Shown here: piece after piece, positions 28,391-37,405 of the stretch
Position numbering within the stretch: the stretch's first letter is position 1
Layout of the letters: the number at the start of each line of letters is the position of its first letter
Source: Desulfolucanica intricata
GTDB taxonomy: Bacteria; Bacillota; Desulfotomaculia; Desulfotomaculales; Desulfofarciminaceae
Length of the DNA: 64,000 bases
Direction: 5' to 3'
Assembly: GCF_001592105.1 (NCBI RefSeq)
Contig: NZ_BCWE01000014.1
Span: 25,164 to 89,163, forward strand
The notes under the pieces: generated by a model
Told to the model about the DNA's origin: nothing
Databases searched by the model: none
Seen by the model: the letters and a program-made list of their open reading frames with translations, nothing else
Translations under genes and position numbers: made by a program

Positions 28391-28636
28391 ATATGTAATT
28401 TATAGAATAGGTGTCCTGCCTCGAGAAGGGGGACTTAAAGCAGGTAAAATGTAGGGAATGTCCTCAAAAACCGGTTATGGTACTTGGGGTACATGATGAT
28501 CTTAGAGCCGAAACTGCCTATTCGCTAACAGTGGGTACTTCTTCGGGGAGTGGTTGGCGATTTGTGCATTGTCGGCCCGTTTACACTCCCGGTGCTTGTA
28601 CATCGGGTTTTTTATTTTTGGAGAGGAGACGGTATT
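28391..28636 (+). promoter_or_regulatory. Second structured leader before cbiM, with its own terminator
   Basis: After the riboswitch terminator there are another 245 bases before cbiM. They contain a UUCG-capped hairpin (ACTTC-TTCG-GGGAGT, near 28528) and end in a terminator, CCCGGTG/CATCGGG with a T-rich tail (28588-28619). Tandem terminators suggest a second regulatory input, perhaps metal sensing. I could not match it to a known riboswitch. A plus-strand frame crosses it but lacks a ribosome site. Confidence 0.5.
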
Positions 28637-29392
28637 TTGAAGATGCAAAAAAGGTATTTGACAGTTGTTCTCGCTATGTTATCAACCTTCTTTGTTTTTC
28701 CGGAGTATGTTTATGCCATGCATATTATGGAGGGTTTTCTTCCAATTAAGTGGAGTATTATATGGTCGCTGATTACGCTGCCATTTATTCTGGTTGGTTT
28801 ACTATCTATATACAAAAAAGTGAAAGACAACCCTGGTTTAAAAATGCTGCTGGGCCTGGCCGGTGCCTTTGCCTTTGTTCTATCTGCTTTAAAATTGCCG
28901 TCGATTAGCGGTAGTTGTTCTCACCCAACCGGGGTAGGCCTGGGTGCAATTCTATTTGGTCCCTTTGCTATGAGTGTACTAGGTCTTATAGTGCTGCTTT
29001 TTCAAGCTGTGCTTTTAGCCCACGGCGGGTTAACTACCCTGGGAGCCAATACTTTTTCTATGGCTGTGGTGGGGCCCTTTGTAGCCTATGGAGTTTACAG
29101 GGTCCTTCAGAAATGCGGGGCTCCGATGTGGCTCTGCGTATTTTTGGCGGCGGCCCTGGGGGACCTGGCAACATATGCCGTGACATCAGCGCAGTTAGCC
29201 CTGGCCTTTCCATCGGAAATCGGTGGATTTATGACTTCATTATATAAGTTTATGTCTGTTTTTGCGGTTACCCAGATTCCTTTGGCCGTAAGTGAAGGAC
29301 TTTTAACTGTATTGGTCATGAATTTCCTGACGGTTCATAGTAAAAATGAACTGGAGGAATTGTCAGTACAAACGAAGGGGGTTAAGGCGTGA
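28637..29392 (+). CDS. cbiM: Cobalt ECF transporter substrate-binding membrane protein CbiM
   Basis: CbiM binds Co2+ and forms the S component of the energy-coupling cobalt importer. The mature N-terminus after the signal peptide is MHIMEGFLP, whose His residues coordinate the metal. Several membrane helices follow, with [21 protein letters not shown] 28637 is preceded by GGAGAGGAGA. The frame is open further upstream but begins inside the leader. Confidence 0.93.
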   Translation: MKMQKRYLTVVLAMLSTFFVFPEYVYAMHIMEGFLPIKWSIIWSLITLPFILVGLLSIYKKVKDNPGLKMLLGLAGAFAFVLSALKLPSISGSCSHPTGVGLGAILFGPFAMSVLGLIVLLFQAVLLAHGGLTTLGANTFSMAVVGPFVAYGVYRVLQKCGAPMWLCVFLAAALGDLATYAVTSAQLALAFPSEIGGFMTSLYKFMSVFAVTQIPLAVSEGLLTVLVMNFLTVHSKNELEELSVQTKGVKA

Positions 29393-29676
29393 GTACAGCG
29401 GCTAAGAATACTATTCTGATATTTTTGGTGCTGGCCCTGGTGGTAATTCCACTGGCTTTGCACGGAACCGCAGAATTCGGTGGGGCTGACGGGCAGGCAG
29501 AAGAGTTAATCGGTCAAATTAACAAAGATTATCAGCCCTGGTATAGTTCATTCTGGGAACCGCCCAGCGGGGAGATTGAGAGTCTTTTATTTGCAGCTCA
29601 GGCAGCTGTCGGCAGTGGTTTTATCGGCTATTATTTCGGATATGTACGGGGTAAGAAAAAACAGCAAAAGGAGTAA
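29389..29676 (+). CDS. cbiN: Cobalt transport accessory protein CbiN
   Basis: The 95-residue protein has two membrane segments flanking a loop with [23 protein letters not shown], split here as the conserved DYQPW and [12 protein letters not shown] motifs. CbiN supports metal insertion into CbiM. Its GTG overlaps the cbiM stop. Confidence 0.9.
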   Translation: MSTAAKNTILIFLVLALVVIPLALHGTAEFGGADGQAEELIGQINKDYQPWYSSFWEPPSGEIESLLFAAQAAVGSGFIGYYFGYVRGKKKQQKE

Positions 29677-29685
29677 AACTAAAGA

Positions 29686-30468
29686 ATGCTTTCTATTGAC
29701 CAGTATGCCTATACTAATGAATTAAGAAGTTATCACCCTGGTGAAAAATTTGCTTTTACTATACTTACAATGGTTATTTGTTTGGCCGCATCTTCCATAG
29801 CTACTTCCCTGGCGGTTTTATTATTAATGTCTGCGGCGGTTATTTGGCGGGCCGGAATTCCTTGCCGGGTGTATGTCAAATATATGTCTGTTCCGTTATT
29901 TTTTCTGCTGGTCGGTGTGGCAACCATTGCTGTTGTAGTCTCTAAAGAATCTTACGCTTCTCTTTTTGGTTTTACTATAGGTGGTTTTAAGGTGGGTGTT
30001 ACTTCTCAAAGTATCCGGGCTGCTGTCAGTACTCTGTCAAAATCATTGGGGGCAGTTAGCTGTTTATATTTTCTATCGCTAACTACACCGATGACAGATG
30101 TTATTTACATTTTTCGAAAAATGAAAGTACCGGCATTGTTCATCGAATTAATGACCTTGATTTATCGTTTTATTTTTGTTTTAATGGAAACAGCAGAGAA
30201 GATCTATACAGCACAATCATCCCGGTTGGGCTACTCCTCTGTTAAAATTTCCTTCTGTTCTCTCGGCAAATTAGCCTCAAATCTTTTTATGAAGTCTTTT
30301 TATAGGTCTCAACTTCTCTTTCAAGCACTTTCTGCCCGTTGTTATACGGGAGGATTAAATGTAGTTGAACCACAATATGTATTTTCATATACAAATCTGT
30401 TATTAATAGTAGTTTTGGAATTAGCGCTGGTTGCTTTAACACTTTACTCCGGAGGTGAGCTGCTATAA
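29686..30468 (+). CDS. cbiQ: ECF transporter transmembrane T component CbiQ
   Basis: CbiQ couples CbiM to the ATPase. It is a 260-residue, four-to-five-helix membrane protein. The two Ala-Arg-Gly-like coupling helices appear as AQSSRLGY and FQALSARCYTG. It ends in TAA that overlaps the apparent start of cbiO. Confidence 0.9.
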   Translation: MLSIDQYAYTNELRSYHPGEKFAFTILTMVICLAASSIATSLAVLLLMSAAVIWRAGIPCRVYVKYMSVPLFFLLVGVATIAVVVSKESYASLFGFTIGGFKVGVTSQSIRAAVSTLSKSLGAVSCLYFLSLTTPMTDVIYIFRKMKVPALFIELMTLIYRFIFVLMETAEKIYTAQSSRLGYSSVKISFCSLGKLASNLFMKSFYRSQLLFQALSARCYTGGLNVVEPQYVFSYTNLLLIVVLELALVALTLYSGGELL

Positions 30469-31316
30469 AAGAATATATTCTTGAGGCCAAAGGAGTTGAG
30501 TTTTCATATCCGGATGGAACAAAAGCTTTAAAAGATATAAATATAGGTATAGAAAAGGGAAAGAAAGTGGCTGTTTTAGGTTCTAACGGGGCCGGGAAAT
30601 CTACTCTTTTTTTGCATTTTAACGGGATTTTAAAGCCTACTAAAGGGAGTATCCGTTATAACGGAAAGGATATTTCCTATAAACATAAGCATTTAATGGA
30701 ATTGAGAAAAAATGTAGGTATAGTTTTTCAAGATCCGGATACACAGTTGTTTTCAGCCAGTGTACTACAAGAAATTTCTTTTGGACCTTTAAACCTGGGG
30801 TTATCAAAAGAAGAGGTATTGAAGCGGGTTAATGAGGCTATGAGGGCGGCAGAGATAGTTGATTTAAAGGATAAACCAACCCATTTCTTAAGCTATGGCC
30901 AGAAAAAACGGGTTTCTATTGCTGACATTTTAGCAATGGAGCCCGAAGTAATTATTTTTGATGAACCCACTGCCTGGTTGGACCCGAAGTTATCTCTACA
31001 GATTATGGAGTTATTTAATAAGTTAAATAAGGATGGAATAACAGTAGTTTTATCTACCCATGACATTGATTTGGCTTATTCTTGGGCAGATTATATTATT
31101 GTTATGGAACAGGGACAGGTTGTAGAAGAAGGGTTTCCGGAATCTATATTTTTAAACGAGGAACTCCTTCACAATTCCGGACTGGAGAGACCTTTTATAA
31201 TTGAAATGTATTTAGAGTTGGTGCGGAAAGGGTGGCTTACAGCCAATAAGCCGGTACCAAGGACGAAAGAAGAGCTGTTTGCACTTCTTGTGACTAAAGC
31301 ACCGGAGGCCGTGTAA
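30465..31316 (+). CDS. cbiO: Cobalt ECF transporter ATPase CbiO, apparent AUA start
   Basis: CbiO is the ABC ATPase driving cobalt uptake: Walker A GSNGAGKSTLF, Q-loop VFQDPDTQLF, signature LSYGQKKRVSIAD and Walker B VIIFDEPTAWLDP. A frame counted from the first GTG (30567) would lose the N-terminal strand and the A-loop Tyr in VEFSYPDGTKAL. Those residues are encoded immediately upstream. The frame reaches back to an in-frame TGA with only GCT-GCT-ATA before AAA-GAA-TAT. The ATA at 30465 sits six bases after GGAGGTGA and overlaps the cbiQ stop as ATAA. I therefore place the start there (283 residues). Confidence 0.85.
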   Translation: MKEYILEAKGVEFSYPDGTKALKDINIGIEKGKKVAVLGSNGAGKSTLFLHFNGILKPTKGSIRYNGKDISYKHKHLMELRKNVGIVFQDPDTQLFSASVLQEISFGPLNLGLSKEEVLKRVNEAMRAAEIVDLKDKPTHFLSYGQKKRVSIADILAMEPEVIIFDEPTAWLDPKLSLQIMELFNKLNKDGITVVLSTHDIDLAYSWADYIIVMEQGQVVEEGFPESIFLNEELLHNSGLERPFIIEMYLELVRKGWLTANKPVPRTKEELFALLVTKAPEAV

Positions 31317-31378
31317 AGGCGGGTTTATTGGAAATGCAGAGGGTTACTGCTAAATAATTTAATTTAACTGGTAAAAGG

Positions 31379-31402
31379 CCTTCGGGATATCCGGAGGTTT
31401 TT
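31379..31402 (+). terminator. Terminator of the cobalt uptake operon
   Basis: CCTTCGG/CCGGAGG with loop GATAT is followed by TTTTTAATTT. Confidence 0.75.
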
Positions 31403-31528
31403 AATTTCTGTGAAAACATATGACATATGTGTTGCCCGGGGATTTTAAAAAAATTATACTAAAGTTATGTCACAAACGGTTGATTAGCTGTGTTATATAA
31501 GTGAGAAGTAAGTTAGGGCAGGTGTACC

Positions 31529-32050
31529 ATGATGGGGGACTTACCGGTAAGTAATTTTAAAAATTTATTTGATAGCCATTACCCGGAGGTATATCGACTG
31601 CTAACTTATCTGTTGGGAAACCAGTCCGCCGCGGAGGACTTGGCCCAGGAGACTTTTTTAAAATTATATCAGTCTCCGCCCCGAGAAAAAGAGAACCTGG
31701 CCGGCTGGTTGTTTCGAGTGGCCCGTAATTTAGCTTTTAATTATTTGCGCAGTGAAAAAGGCAGGTACAGGCGGGAAGAACGCTGTGTGCTTCAGGGGAA
31801 TGAAATCACGGCAGGGTTATCTTCTGAGGAAGCATTTTTAAGGAAACAAGAAGCTGTCTTGGTTCATGAGGTACTGCAGAAGCTTACGGAAAGAGACAGA
31901 AATTGTTTGCTGCTCAAATTTTCCGGAATGAGTTATGCGGAGATTGCAGAGATTATCGGGGTTAAGCAAACATCGGTGGGAACTGTTCTTGCCCGGGCCC
32001 GGGCTAATTTTAAAAAAGAGTTTACCCGTTTGAAAGGAAGTGAACTCTAA
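31529..32050 (+). CDS. ECF-type RNA polymerase sigma factor
   Basis: The 173-residue protein has region 2 (LFDSHYPEVYRLLTYLLG then AEDLAQETFLKLYQ and WLFRVARNLAFNYLR) and region 4 (LTERDRNCLLLKFSGMSYAEIAEIIGV). It directs transcription of an extracytoplasmic-stress regulon, probably including its own operon. The stop overlaps the anti-sigma ATG as TAATG, typical of sigma/anti-sigma pairs. Confidence 0.9.
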   Translation: MMGDLPVSNFKNLFDSHYPEVYRLLTYLLGNQSAAEDLAQETFLKLYQSPPREKENLAGWLFRVARNLAFNYLRSEKGRYRREERCVLQGNEITAGLSSEEAFLRKQEAVLVHEVLQKLTERDRNCLLLKFSGMSYAEIAEIIGVKQTSVGTVLARARANFKKEFTRLKGSEL

Positions 32051-33186
32051 TGTGCTGTGATGTGGGAATCCTGCAGGCCTATCTGGATCAAGAGTTGGAA
32101 CCGACACGAATAGGTGAGATAGAGGCCCACCTGGCGGCTTGTGCCGAGTGCAGGCGGTTACTGGAAGAGCTCCGGGAAAATGACAGCTTTGTTACTGCTC
32201 AGCTTGAGGCTTATTCCGGTTTGTTTAATCACAAAGATATAAAAGCCGGCGAGGCCTGGAGCAGGTTTACAGAGAATCATGTATTGAAACAAAAGAAAGC
32301 TTTTAATTTAAAGGGGGTATTCAACTTTATGAAAAGATATAAGTTGGCAGCTGCAGTTTTTACAATGGTTTTGGCATTTGCCGTAAGTATGAGTTTTAGT
32401 TCGGTGCGCAGTTTTGCCGGGGAACTCTTAACAGTTTTTAGAGTTGAAAAGGTAGAGACAATTGACATAAATCCGAACGAGTTGGCTAAGATGCAGGAGG
32501 CCATAGAAAAGGGAGTAGGAGAAGTAGATATTGATAACTTTGGCAATATTAAAGTAAGCGGTAAAAATACGCAAGAACCGGTTACTTTAGACGAAGCACA
32601 AAAAGCGGTAGACTTTACGATTAAGTTACCGTCTGATTTACCCGGTGATTATTCCGAACCGGTCTTATATAAAAATACCGGAAGTACTGCCAGCTTAACT
32701 CTTGATGTTGATAATGTAAACCAGTTACTAATGTCTTTAGGTAGTTCTAAGTTATTGCCCCAAGAATTAGACAATAAAACTTTTACCCTGCATATACCGG
32801 TAGCTATCGGTGCTGAGTATACAGCTAAAAACGGTTCCCATTTAATGATTGGCCAGACCAGAAGTCCGGAGATGGTAGTGCCGGAGGGTGTTGACGTTAA
32901 TGAGATTCGCAGTGCGCTGGTCTCTGTGCCCGTCCTGCCGGAAAGTCTTAAAAAGCAGCTGGTGGCAATAAATGATTGGCAGCATACAGTGCTTGTTCCC
33001 AATATTAAAGGTAGTTCCCAAGAGGTTATGGTAAACGGTGTACAGGGTGTTTTTATGAGTTCACCCAAAGACGCTCATAACGACGGAGCAGCCTTGCTTT
33101 GGCAAAAGGACGGGGTAATATATGTTATTGCCGGAAGCAGTCTCACTTTAACCCAGGCACAGTCTATTGCTGCATCCATGAGGTGA
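32050..33186 (+). CDS. Membrane anti-sigma factor with zinc-finger and DUF4367-like domain
   Basis: The N-terminus has a zf-HC2 zinc-binding motif (HLAACAECRRLLEE) that grips the sigma factor. A single membrane helix near residue 100 (LAAAVFTMVLAFAVSMSF) follows. The extracellular part of about 250 residues ends with VNGVQGVFMSSPKDA and a LLWQKDGVIYVIAG strand set typical of DUF4367. Release of the sigma factor would follow a signal outside the cell. The ABC exporter genes directly downstream are the likely regulated targets. Confidence 0.85.
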   Translation: MCCDVGILQAYLDQELEPTRIGEIEAHLAACAECRRLLEELRENDSFVTAQLEAYSGLFNHKDIKAGEAWSRFTENHVLKQKKAFNLKGVFNFMKRYKLAAAVFTMVLAFAVSMSFSSVRSFAGELLTVFRVEKVETIDINPNELAKMQEAIEKGVGEVDIDNFGNIKVSGKNTQEPVTLDEAQKAVDFTIKLPSDLPGDYSEPVLYKNTGSTASLTLDVDNVNQLLMSLGSSKLLPQELDNKTFTLHIPVAIGAEYTAKNGSHLMIGQTRSPEMVVPEGVDVNEIRSALVSVPVLPESLKKQLVAINDWQHTVLVPNIKGSSQEVMVNGVQGVFMSSPKDAHNDGAALLWQKDGVIYVIAGSSLTLTQAQSIAASMR

Positions 33187-33190
33187 AAAA

Positions 33191-34105
33191 ATGATTGTTG
33201 AAACAAAAAATTTAACTAAAATTTACGGGCGAAAGCCAGGATGTGAAAGGATTTGCCTCTCAGTTTCCGAGGGGCAAATCTTTGGTTTGCTGGGACCAAA
33301 CGGGGCCGGTAAGAGTACCCTGGTTAAAATGCTCACCGGTCTTTTAAGACCTACTTCCGGCGAGGCCCGGCTGTTAAATCGTCCTCTTGGCGATCTGGAG
33401 GCCCGCAAAAAGATAGGCTTTTTACCGGAAAACTTCCGGTATCAGGACTGGTTAACCGGTTATGAATTATTATCTTTTCATGCTGCATTGTTTAGACTTG
33501 ATAAGTCACAATTTAAGAAGAGAATTACTGAAGTTTTAGAGATGGTTGGCTTAAAGGGAAGGGAAAAACAGAAAATAAAGACTTACAGTAAAGGTATGCA
33601 GCAGCGCATCGGCCTGGCTTGTGCTCTCCTGCCTGATCCGGATTTACTGTTTTTAGATGAACCTACTTCGGCTCTGGATCCTTTAGGCCGGCGGGAAGTA
33701 CGGGAAATTATTCTTGAACTTAAAGGGCGCGGAAAGACAGTTTTCTTAAACAGTCATTTGTTGAGTGAGGTGGAGATGATTTGTGATCAGGTGGCTGTTA
33801 TTAAAGGCGGGCGAATTGTAAAAAGCGGGACGGTAAAAGAACTAACAAATCAAAATATTGAAGTGGAACTGGTGGTAGGTGGCATGAATGACCTTATCGC
33901 GAGGGGGCTTGAGGCTGCTGCCGTTAAACTAACAGTAGATGGGAATCGGCTTTGGGTCACCCTTGACAATGAGAATAATGTACCCCGCCTGGCCGAAATA
34001 GTTGTGCAAAACGGTGGGCAGCTATTTAAGTTAGATACCAGGCAAGGTTCCCTGGAGGATTTTTTTGTGGAATTGGTCTCGGATAAGGGGGGCGGGCCGT
34101 GTTAA
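33191..34105 (+). CDS. ABC transporter ATP-binding protein
   Basis: This is a 304-residue ABC ATPase of the CcmA/DRA class: Walker A GPNGAGKSTLVKM, signature YSKGMQQRIGLA and Walker B LLFLDEPTSALDP. It pairs with the permease that overlaps its end. ATG 33191 comes five bases after the anti-sigma stop. Substrate is unknown; export of a lipid, peptide or drug is typical of the class. Confidence 0.9.
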   Translation: MIVETKNLTKIYGRKPGCERICLSVSEGQIFGLLGPNGAGKSTLVKMLTGLLRPTSGEARLLNRPLGDLEARKKIGFLPENFRYQDWLTGYELLSFHAALFRLDKSQFKKRITEVLEMVGLKGREKQKIKTYSKGMQQRIGLACALLPDPDLLFLDEPTSALDPLGRREVREIILELKGRGKTVFLNSHLLSEVEMICDQVAVIKGGRIVKSGTVKELTNQNIEVELVVGGMNDLIARGLEAAAVKLTVDGNRLWVTLDNENNVPRLAEIVVQNGGQLFKLDTRQGSLEDFFVELVSDKGGGPC

Positions 34106-34938
34106 TCATAGCTTCGATAACTTTTAGAGAAGTTTTGCGAAAAAAAGTTTTATTGTTAACATCATTATTAAGTCTTGCTTTTTTAAGTCTATACGGTTTG
34201 GGCGTATATCATGCTAATAAAAGCTTTGACGGCACTGAAGCCCAAATGATAAAAATGGCGGTAGTTCCCCAGTTGTTTTCCATGGGACTATATTTCGGCA
34301 ATTTTATTATAGCTTTTTTAGCTATTTTTAGTGCCGTAGGAGCAATTTCTACCGAGGTGGAAAACGGAATAATGCATGCTGTTCTCTCCAGGCCTATTCG
34401 GAGAAGGGAGGTAGTGCTGGGAAAATTTATTGGTTATGGTACCATGTTGATACTGGGAGCCGCTGTGTTTTTTATTGCTATATCGCTGATTATTTCAGTA
34501 ATTACCGGTTACTATATACCCGTTAAATCATCAATTATTGCCTTAACCCTATTTTGTTTTCAGCCGCTGTTGCTGTTGGCGCTGGCTCTTTTAGGAACGG
34601 TTTTTCTTTCTACCCTGGCTAACGGAGTAGCACTATTCTCACTGTATGCTGTGGGTGTAATCGGTGGAATACTAGAACAAATCGGATATTTTGTTAAGAA
34701 TATAACCCTGAAAAATTTGGGAATCATCTCAAGCCTGGTGATACCTACTGATGCAATTTACCGGAAGATTATTCATATAGTTATGTCAGCTTCAAACCTA
34801 CCTCTTTTGACCATGCAACAATTGGGACCGTTTGGGAGTCAGGCTGAACCCAGCGGGCTGATGATAGGTTATTCCGTATTTTACCTCCTGGTAACTTTGG
34901 TACTGGCGGTATATATTTTTAACCGAAGGGATGTTTAG
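34099..34938 (+). CDS. ABC-2 type permease
   Basis: The 279-residue protein has about six hydrophobic helices and the short conserved element STEVENGIMHAVLSRPIRR, characteristic of NosY/ABC-2 permeases. It begins at GTG overlapping the ATPase stop by seven bases. Confidence 0.88.
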   Translation: MLIIASITFREVLRKKVLLLTSLLSLAFLSLYGLGVYHANKSFDGTEAQMIKMAVVPQLFSMGLYFGNFIIAFLAIFSAVGAISTEVENGIMHAVLSRPIRRREVVLGKFIGYGTMLILGAAVFFIAISLIISVITGYYIPVKSSIIALTLFCFQPLLLLALALLGTVFLSTLANGVALFSLYAVGVIGGILEQIGYFVKNITLKNLGIISSLVIPTDAIYRKIIHIVMSASNLPLLTMQQLGPFGSQAEPSGLMIGYSVFYLLVTLVLAVYIFNRRDV

Positions 34939-34991
34939 GTTACTTGACCGCCATAGTCTGCCGTGATAATTTAATACAAGAGGTGGACTAA

Positions 34992-35180
34992 ATGATGAAA
35001 TATTTAATTTGGCTTTGGATACTTGTTCTGATTTTTATGCTTCTAATGATACCGATCAAGCTGCTATCCACAAGGAATATTGTTTGCCCTGAGTGCGGCA
35101 GAAAAACCATGATTAAAAAGAAACACTTCGAAGGAAGATGTGCTTATTGTGGGTCTATTTTAAAAAATCCTCGGCGTTAA
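34992..35180 (+). CDS. Small membrane protein with zinc ribbon
   Basis: This 62-residue protein has one N-terminal membrane helix (YLIWLWILVLIFMLLMIP) and then two CxxC pairs (CPECG and CAYCG), a zinc-ribbon pattern. ATG 34992 (or 34995) follows AAGAGGTGGACTA. It overlaps the convergent LysR gene by 26 bases. Function unknown. Confidence 0.7.
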   Translation: MMKYLIWLWILVLIFMLLMIPIKLLSTRNIVCPECGRKTMIKKKHFEGRCAYCGSILKNPRR

Positions 35181-36063
35181 GAGACCGGAGAAAATTTATG
35201 AAGGCTTCTGCTGCCCGGTTGAAGTATTTCCTTTTTGGATAAATAACATAGAGATTACGGTCTAAACTTACATCTTCCAAGTTTAAAACAGCCAAACTTT
35301 GCTGTCCGGCTTTTTTTTGTACCGCCCAGCGAGAAACAAAAGAAACACCCAGGCCGGCTTCCACGGCACTGATAATCGCCTCGGTGCTTCCGAATTCAGC
35401 TACAATCATTAAATTCTCTATATTCAGCCCTGCTTTGGCCAGTTTTCCCTCAACTTCCTGTCTGGTACCCGAGTCACTTTCCCGCCAGACCAGGTTTTCG
35501 CCTGCCAACTCAGCGGCCCGTACTCCTACCCTGTTGGCAAAAGGGTGGTCCGGAGGAGTGATAAGTACCAGTTCGTCACCGGCCAGCTTTACCGAGGCTA
35601 TCTTTTCGTGCTGAACCCGGGTACCCACTGCTCCCAGGTGAATCTCATGATCCAATAATTTTTGAACAACCTTGCCGCTGTCCGCTACCTCTAAAAAGGT
35701 TTTAACCTGCGGGTATTCCTTTTTGAAAGCACCGATTATTTTAGGTAAAATATATTGGCCGGGTATGGTGCTGGCTCCGATAACTAATCTGCCTCGGATT
35801 TCAGAGACCAGTTCATTCATTTCCTCTTCCAGTTTTTCTAAGTGAGTTAATATTATCTTTGCATGTTTATAAAGCTTATTTCCGGCTTCCGTGGGAACCA
35901 TCCTTCTTCCCAGACGCTCTAAAAGCTTTATTCCGTATTGTTCCTCCAGTGCACTGATTTGTTTGCTCACTGCAGGTTGAGTTATATTTAAATTTTTGGC
36001 GGCCTTAGAGATACTGTCCATTTCAATAACAGTAGCGAAGGTGTGCAGGAAATTTATATTCAT
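35155..36063 (-). CDS. LysR-family transcriptional regulator
   Basis: The 302-residue protein has the N-terminal HTH (FATVIEMDSISKAAKNLNI then QPAVSKQISALEEQYG) and a periplasmic-binding-like effector domain with IGASTIPGQYILPKII. It resembles the CysB/CysL/CbbR group. Its target is not obvious, because the gene next to its start is tRNA-Arg. Confidence 0.9.
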   Translation of the reverse strand: MNINFLHTFATVIEMDSISKAAKNLNITQPAVSKQISALEEQYGIKLLERLGRRMVPTEAGNKLYKHAKIILTHLEKLEEEMNELVSEIRGRLVIGASTIPGQYILPKIIGAFKKEYPQVKTFLEVADSGKVVQKLLDHEIHLGAVGTRVQHEKIASVKLAGDELVLITPPDHPFANRVGVRAAELAGENLVWRESDSGTRQEVEGKLAKAGLNIENLMIVAEFGSTEAIISAVEAGLGVSFVSRWAVQKKAGQQSLAVLNLEDVSLDRNLYVIYPKRKYFNRAAEAFINFLRSLNAEDFLK

Positions 36064-36332
36064 ATTCTTCTCCTAAGATAAATAATTGTAAGCATATTAT
36101 ATAACTTTTTGTTATGTGAATAAAGCTTTGTTAGCCGGGGAAGATTTACAGTTGACTTTTGATTTAAACGGTAGAAAAATTACTATGTAGGTGCTGCTTG
36201 TGACTTTATCAAAAGGAAATCAATATTTGACAGTTAACTTAGTGAATTAGTACATGATGGTCATAATTTACACTTGCATTAGTGTGTGAAATTATATATA
36301 ATATTTTTGTGCCTTAATTAAGGCCTTTTTAA

Positions 36333-36407
<75 letters not shown>

Positions 36408-36420
36408 TAAGGAAATTTTA

Positions 36421-36463
36421 AAAAACCCGTAAATCCTTTATTTATAAGGGATTGCGGGTTTTT
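36421..36463 (+). terminator. Terminator of tRNA-Arg
   Basis: AAAAACCCGTAAATCCTT pairs with AAGGGATTGCGGGTTTTT around TATTTAT, giving a strong stem and T run. Confidence 0.85.
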
Positions 36464-36900
36464 AATATTTTAGGGGGTTGGATAAAAGGTCTTTAAATAC
36501 CCCTTAATTTACGTAAGTTTTCGTATCTAGTCGGACAAACTGTCGGACAAATAAGTTATAGTTTTATGTACAGAACAAAAAGAAAACTCCCTATTAATCT
36601 TATCTTTTTGATAAGGTTTTTTATTTATTAGAAGAGTCTTAAGACTGTCTCTTATTCTTTTACATTAATTAATATAATCATCCAGTAATGTCGTCCTACT
36701 TTGAGGCTCGCGATAAATTCACACTTTTAAGCTTCTATTAAATTGTGTACATAAAATTCTCACCGCAATAGACAGTACGTTTTTTACTGACTTTACCTGA
36801 ATGTATGAATTTTTTTACATTTACAAATTTCTATTTCGAAAAAATTGCAATTTGTAAAATATTAAGTTTCTAACTTTATTTTAAGTGTCTCACTGGGGTT
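36464..36900. other. Left-end noncoding region of the element
   Basis: No gene is seen in these 0.44 kb. TCGGACAAA occurs twice at 36531-36539 and 36543-36551, a short direct repeat that may be a recombinase arm site. A small terminator (CTTATC/GATAAG then TTTTTT) is at 36599-36622. The rest is AT-rich. Confidence 0.45.
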
Positions 36901-37356
36901 ATGATGGAAAACCAAAAAGGAAAGGAGGTGGTTAATATTTTAAAATCTAGGCTTATCATTACTGTTTCTGCTTCCTTATTACTATTTTTAATCGGTTGTA
37001 ACAGTTCTTCAAGTAGTCCAGGACAAACACTCATATTATTTGTGGAAAATATGCGTGAAGGCAATTATACCGAGGCTGCTCAATATGTTTCCGCTTTGAC
37101 AGGAGCAGAATATAAAATGGATTTACCGACCTTTTTAACACTAATGGCTAATGAGGGGAATCCGGACAATATTAGTAAATGGACAAACGTAGAGGTGATT
37201 TCAGAAAAAATTGATGGAACACAAGCAAGGGTCAAGGTAAAAGTAACTATAAAACCTGACGGACAAGAATTCACATATGATACAGAAATCCCTATGAGGA
37301 AAGAAGACGACGTATGGAAATTATATTTAACATCACGTGGTTACGTAAGAAAGTAG
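36901..37356 (+). CDS. Exported lipoprotein, NTF2/DUF4878-like
   Basis: A lipoprotein signal (LIITVSASLLLFLIGC, lipobox LIGC) is followed by a Ser-rich linker and a domain of about 105 residues resembling DUF4878: FVENMREGNYTEAAQYV and a final DDVWKLYL strand. It is the first gene of the transfer module. ATG 36901 has GGGG close upstream. A strong AAAGGAGGTGG lies inside this reading frame, eight bases before an in-frame ATT, so translation might really begin at a rare AUU. Confidence 0.7.
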   Translation: MMENQKGKEVVNILKSRLIITVSASLLLFLIGCNSSSSSPGQTLILFVENMREGNYTEAAQYVSALTGAEYKMDLPTFLTLMANEGNPDNISKWTNVEVISEKIDGTQARVKVKVTIKPDGQEFTYDTEIPMRKEDDVWKLYLTSRGYVRK

Positions 37357-37405
37357 AAAAGGCAAGAAAATCTTAAGTGTAATCTTATCGGAAAAGGAGG
37401 TTTTT

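Noticed and set aside
28411..28749. A 112-codon plus-strand frame between the cobalamin riboswitch and cbiM
   Set aside because: It has no ribosome site, overlaps the cbiM start in another frame, crosses an intrinsic terminator and matches no family I know; a regulatory leader explains the region better.
36531..36551. TCGGACAAA direct repeat as the attachment core
   Set aside because: No matching copy was found near the right end, so it is kept only as a possible arm-binding site.
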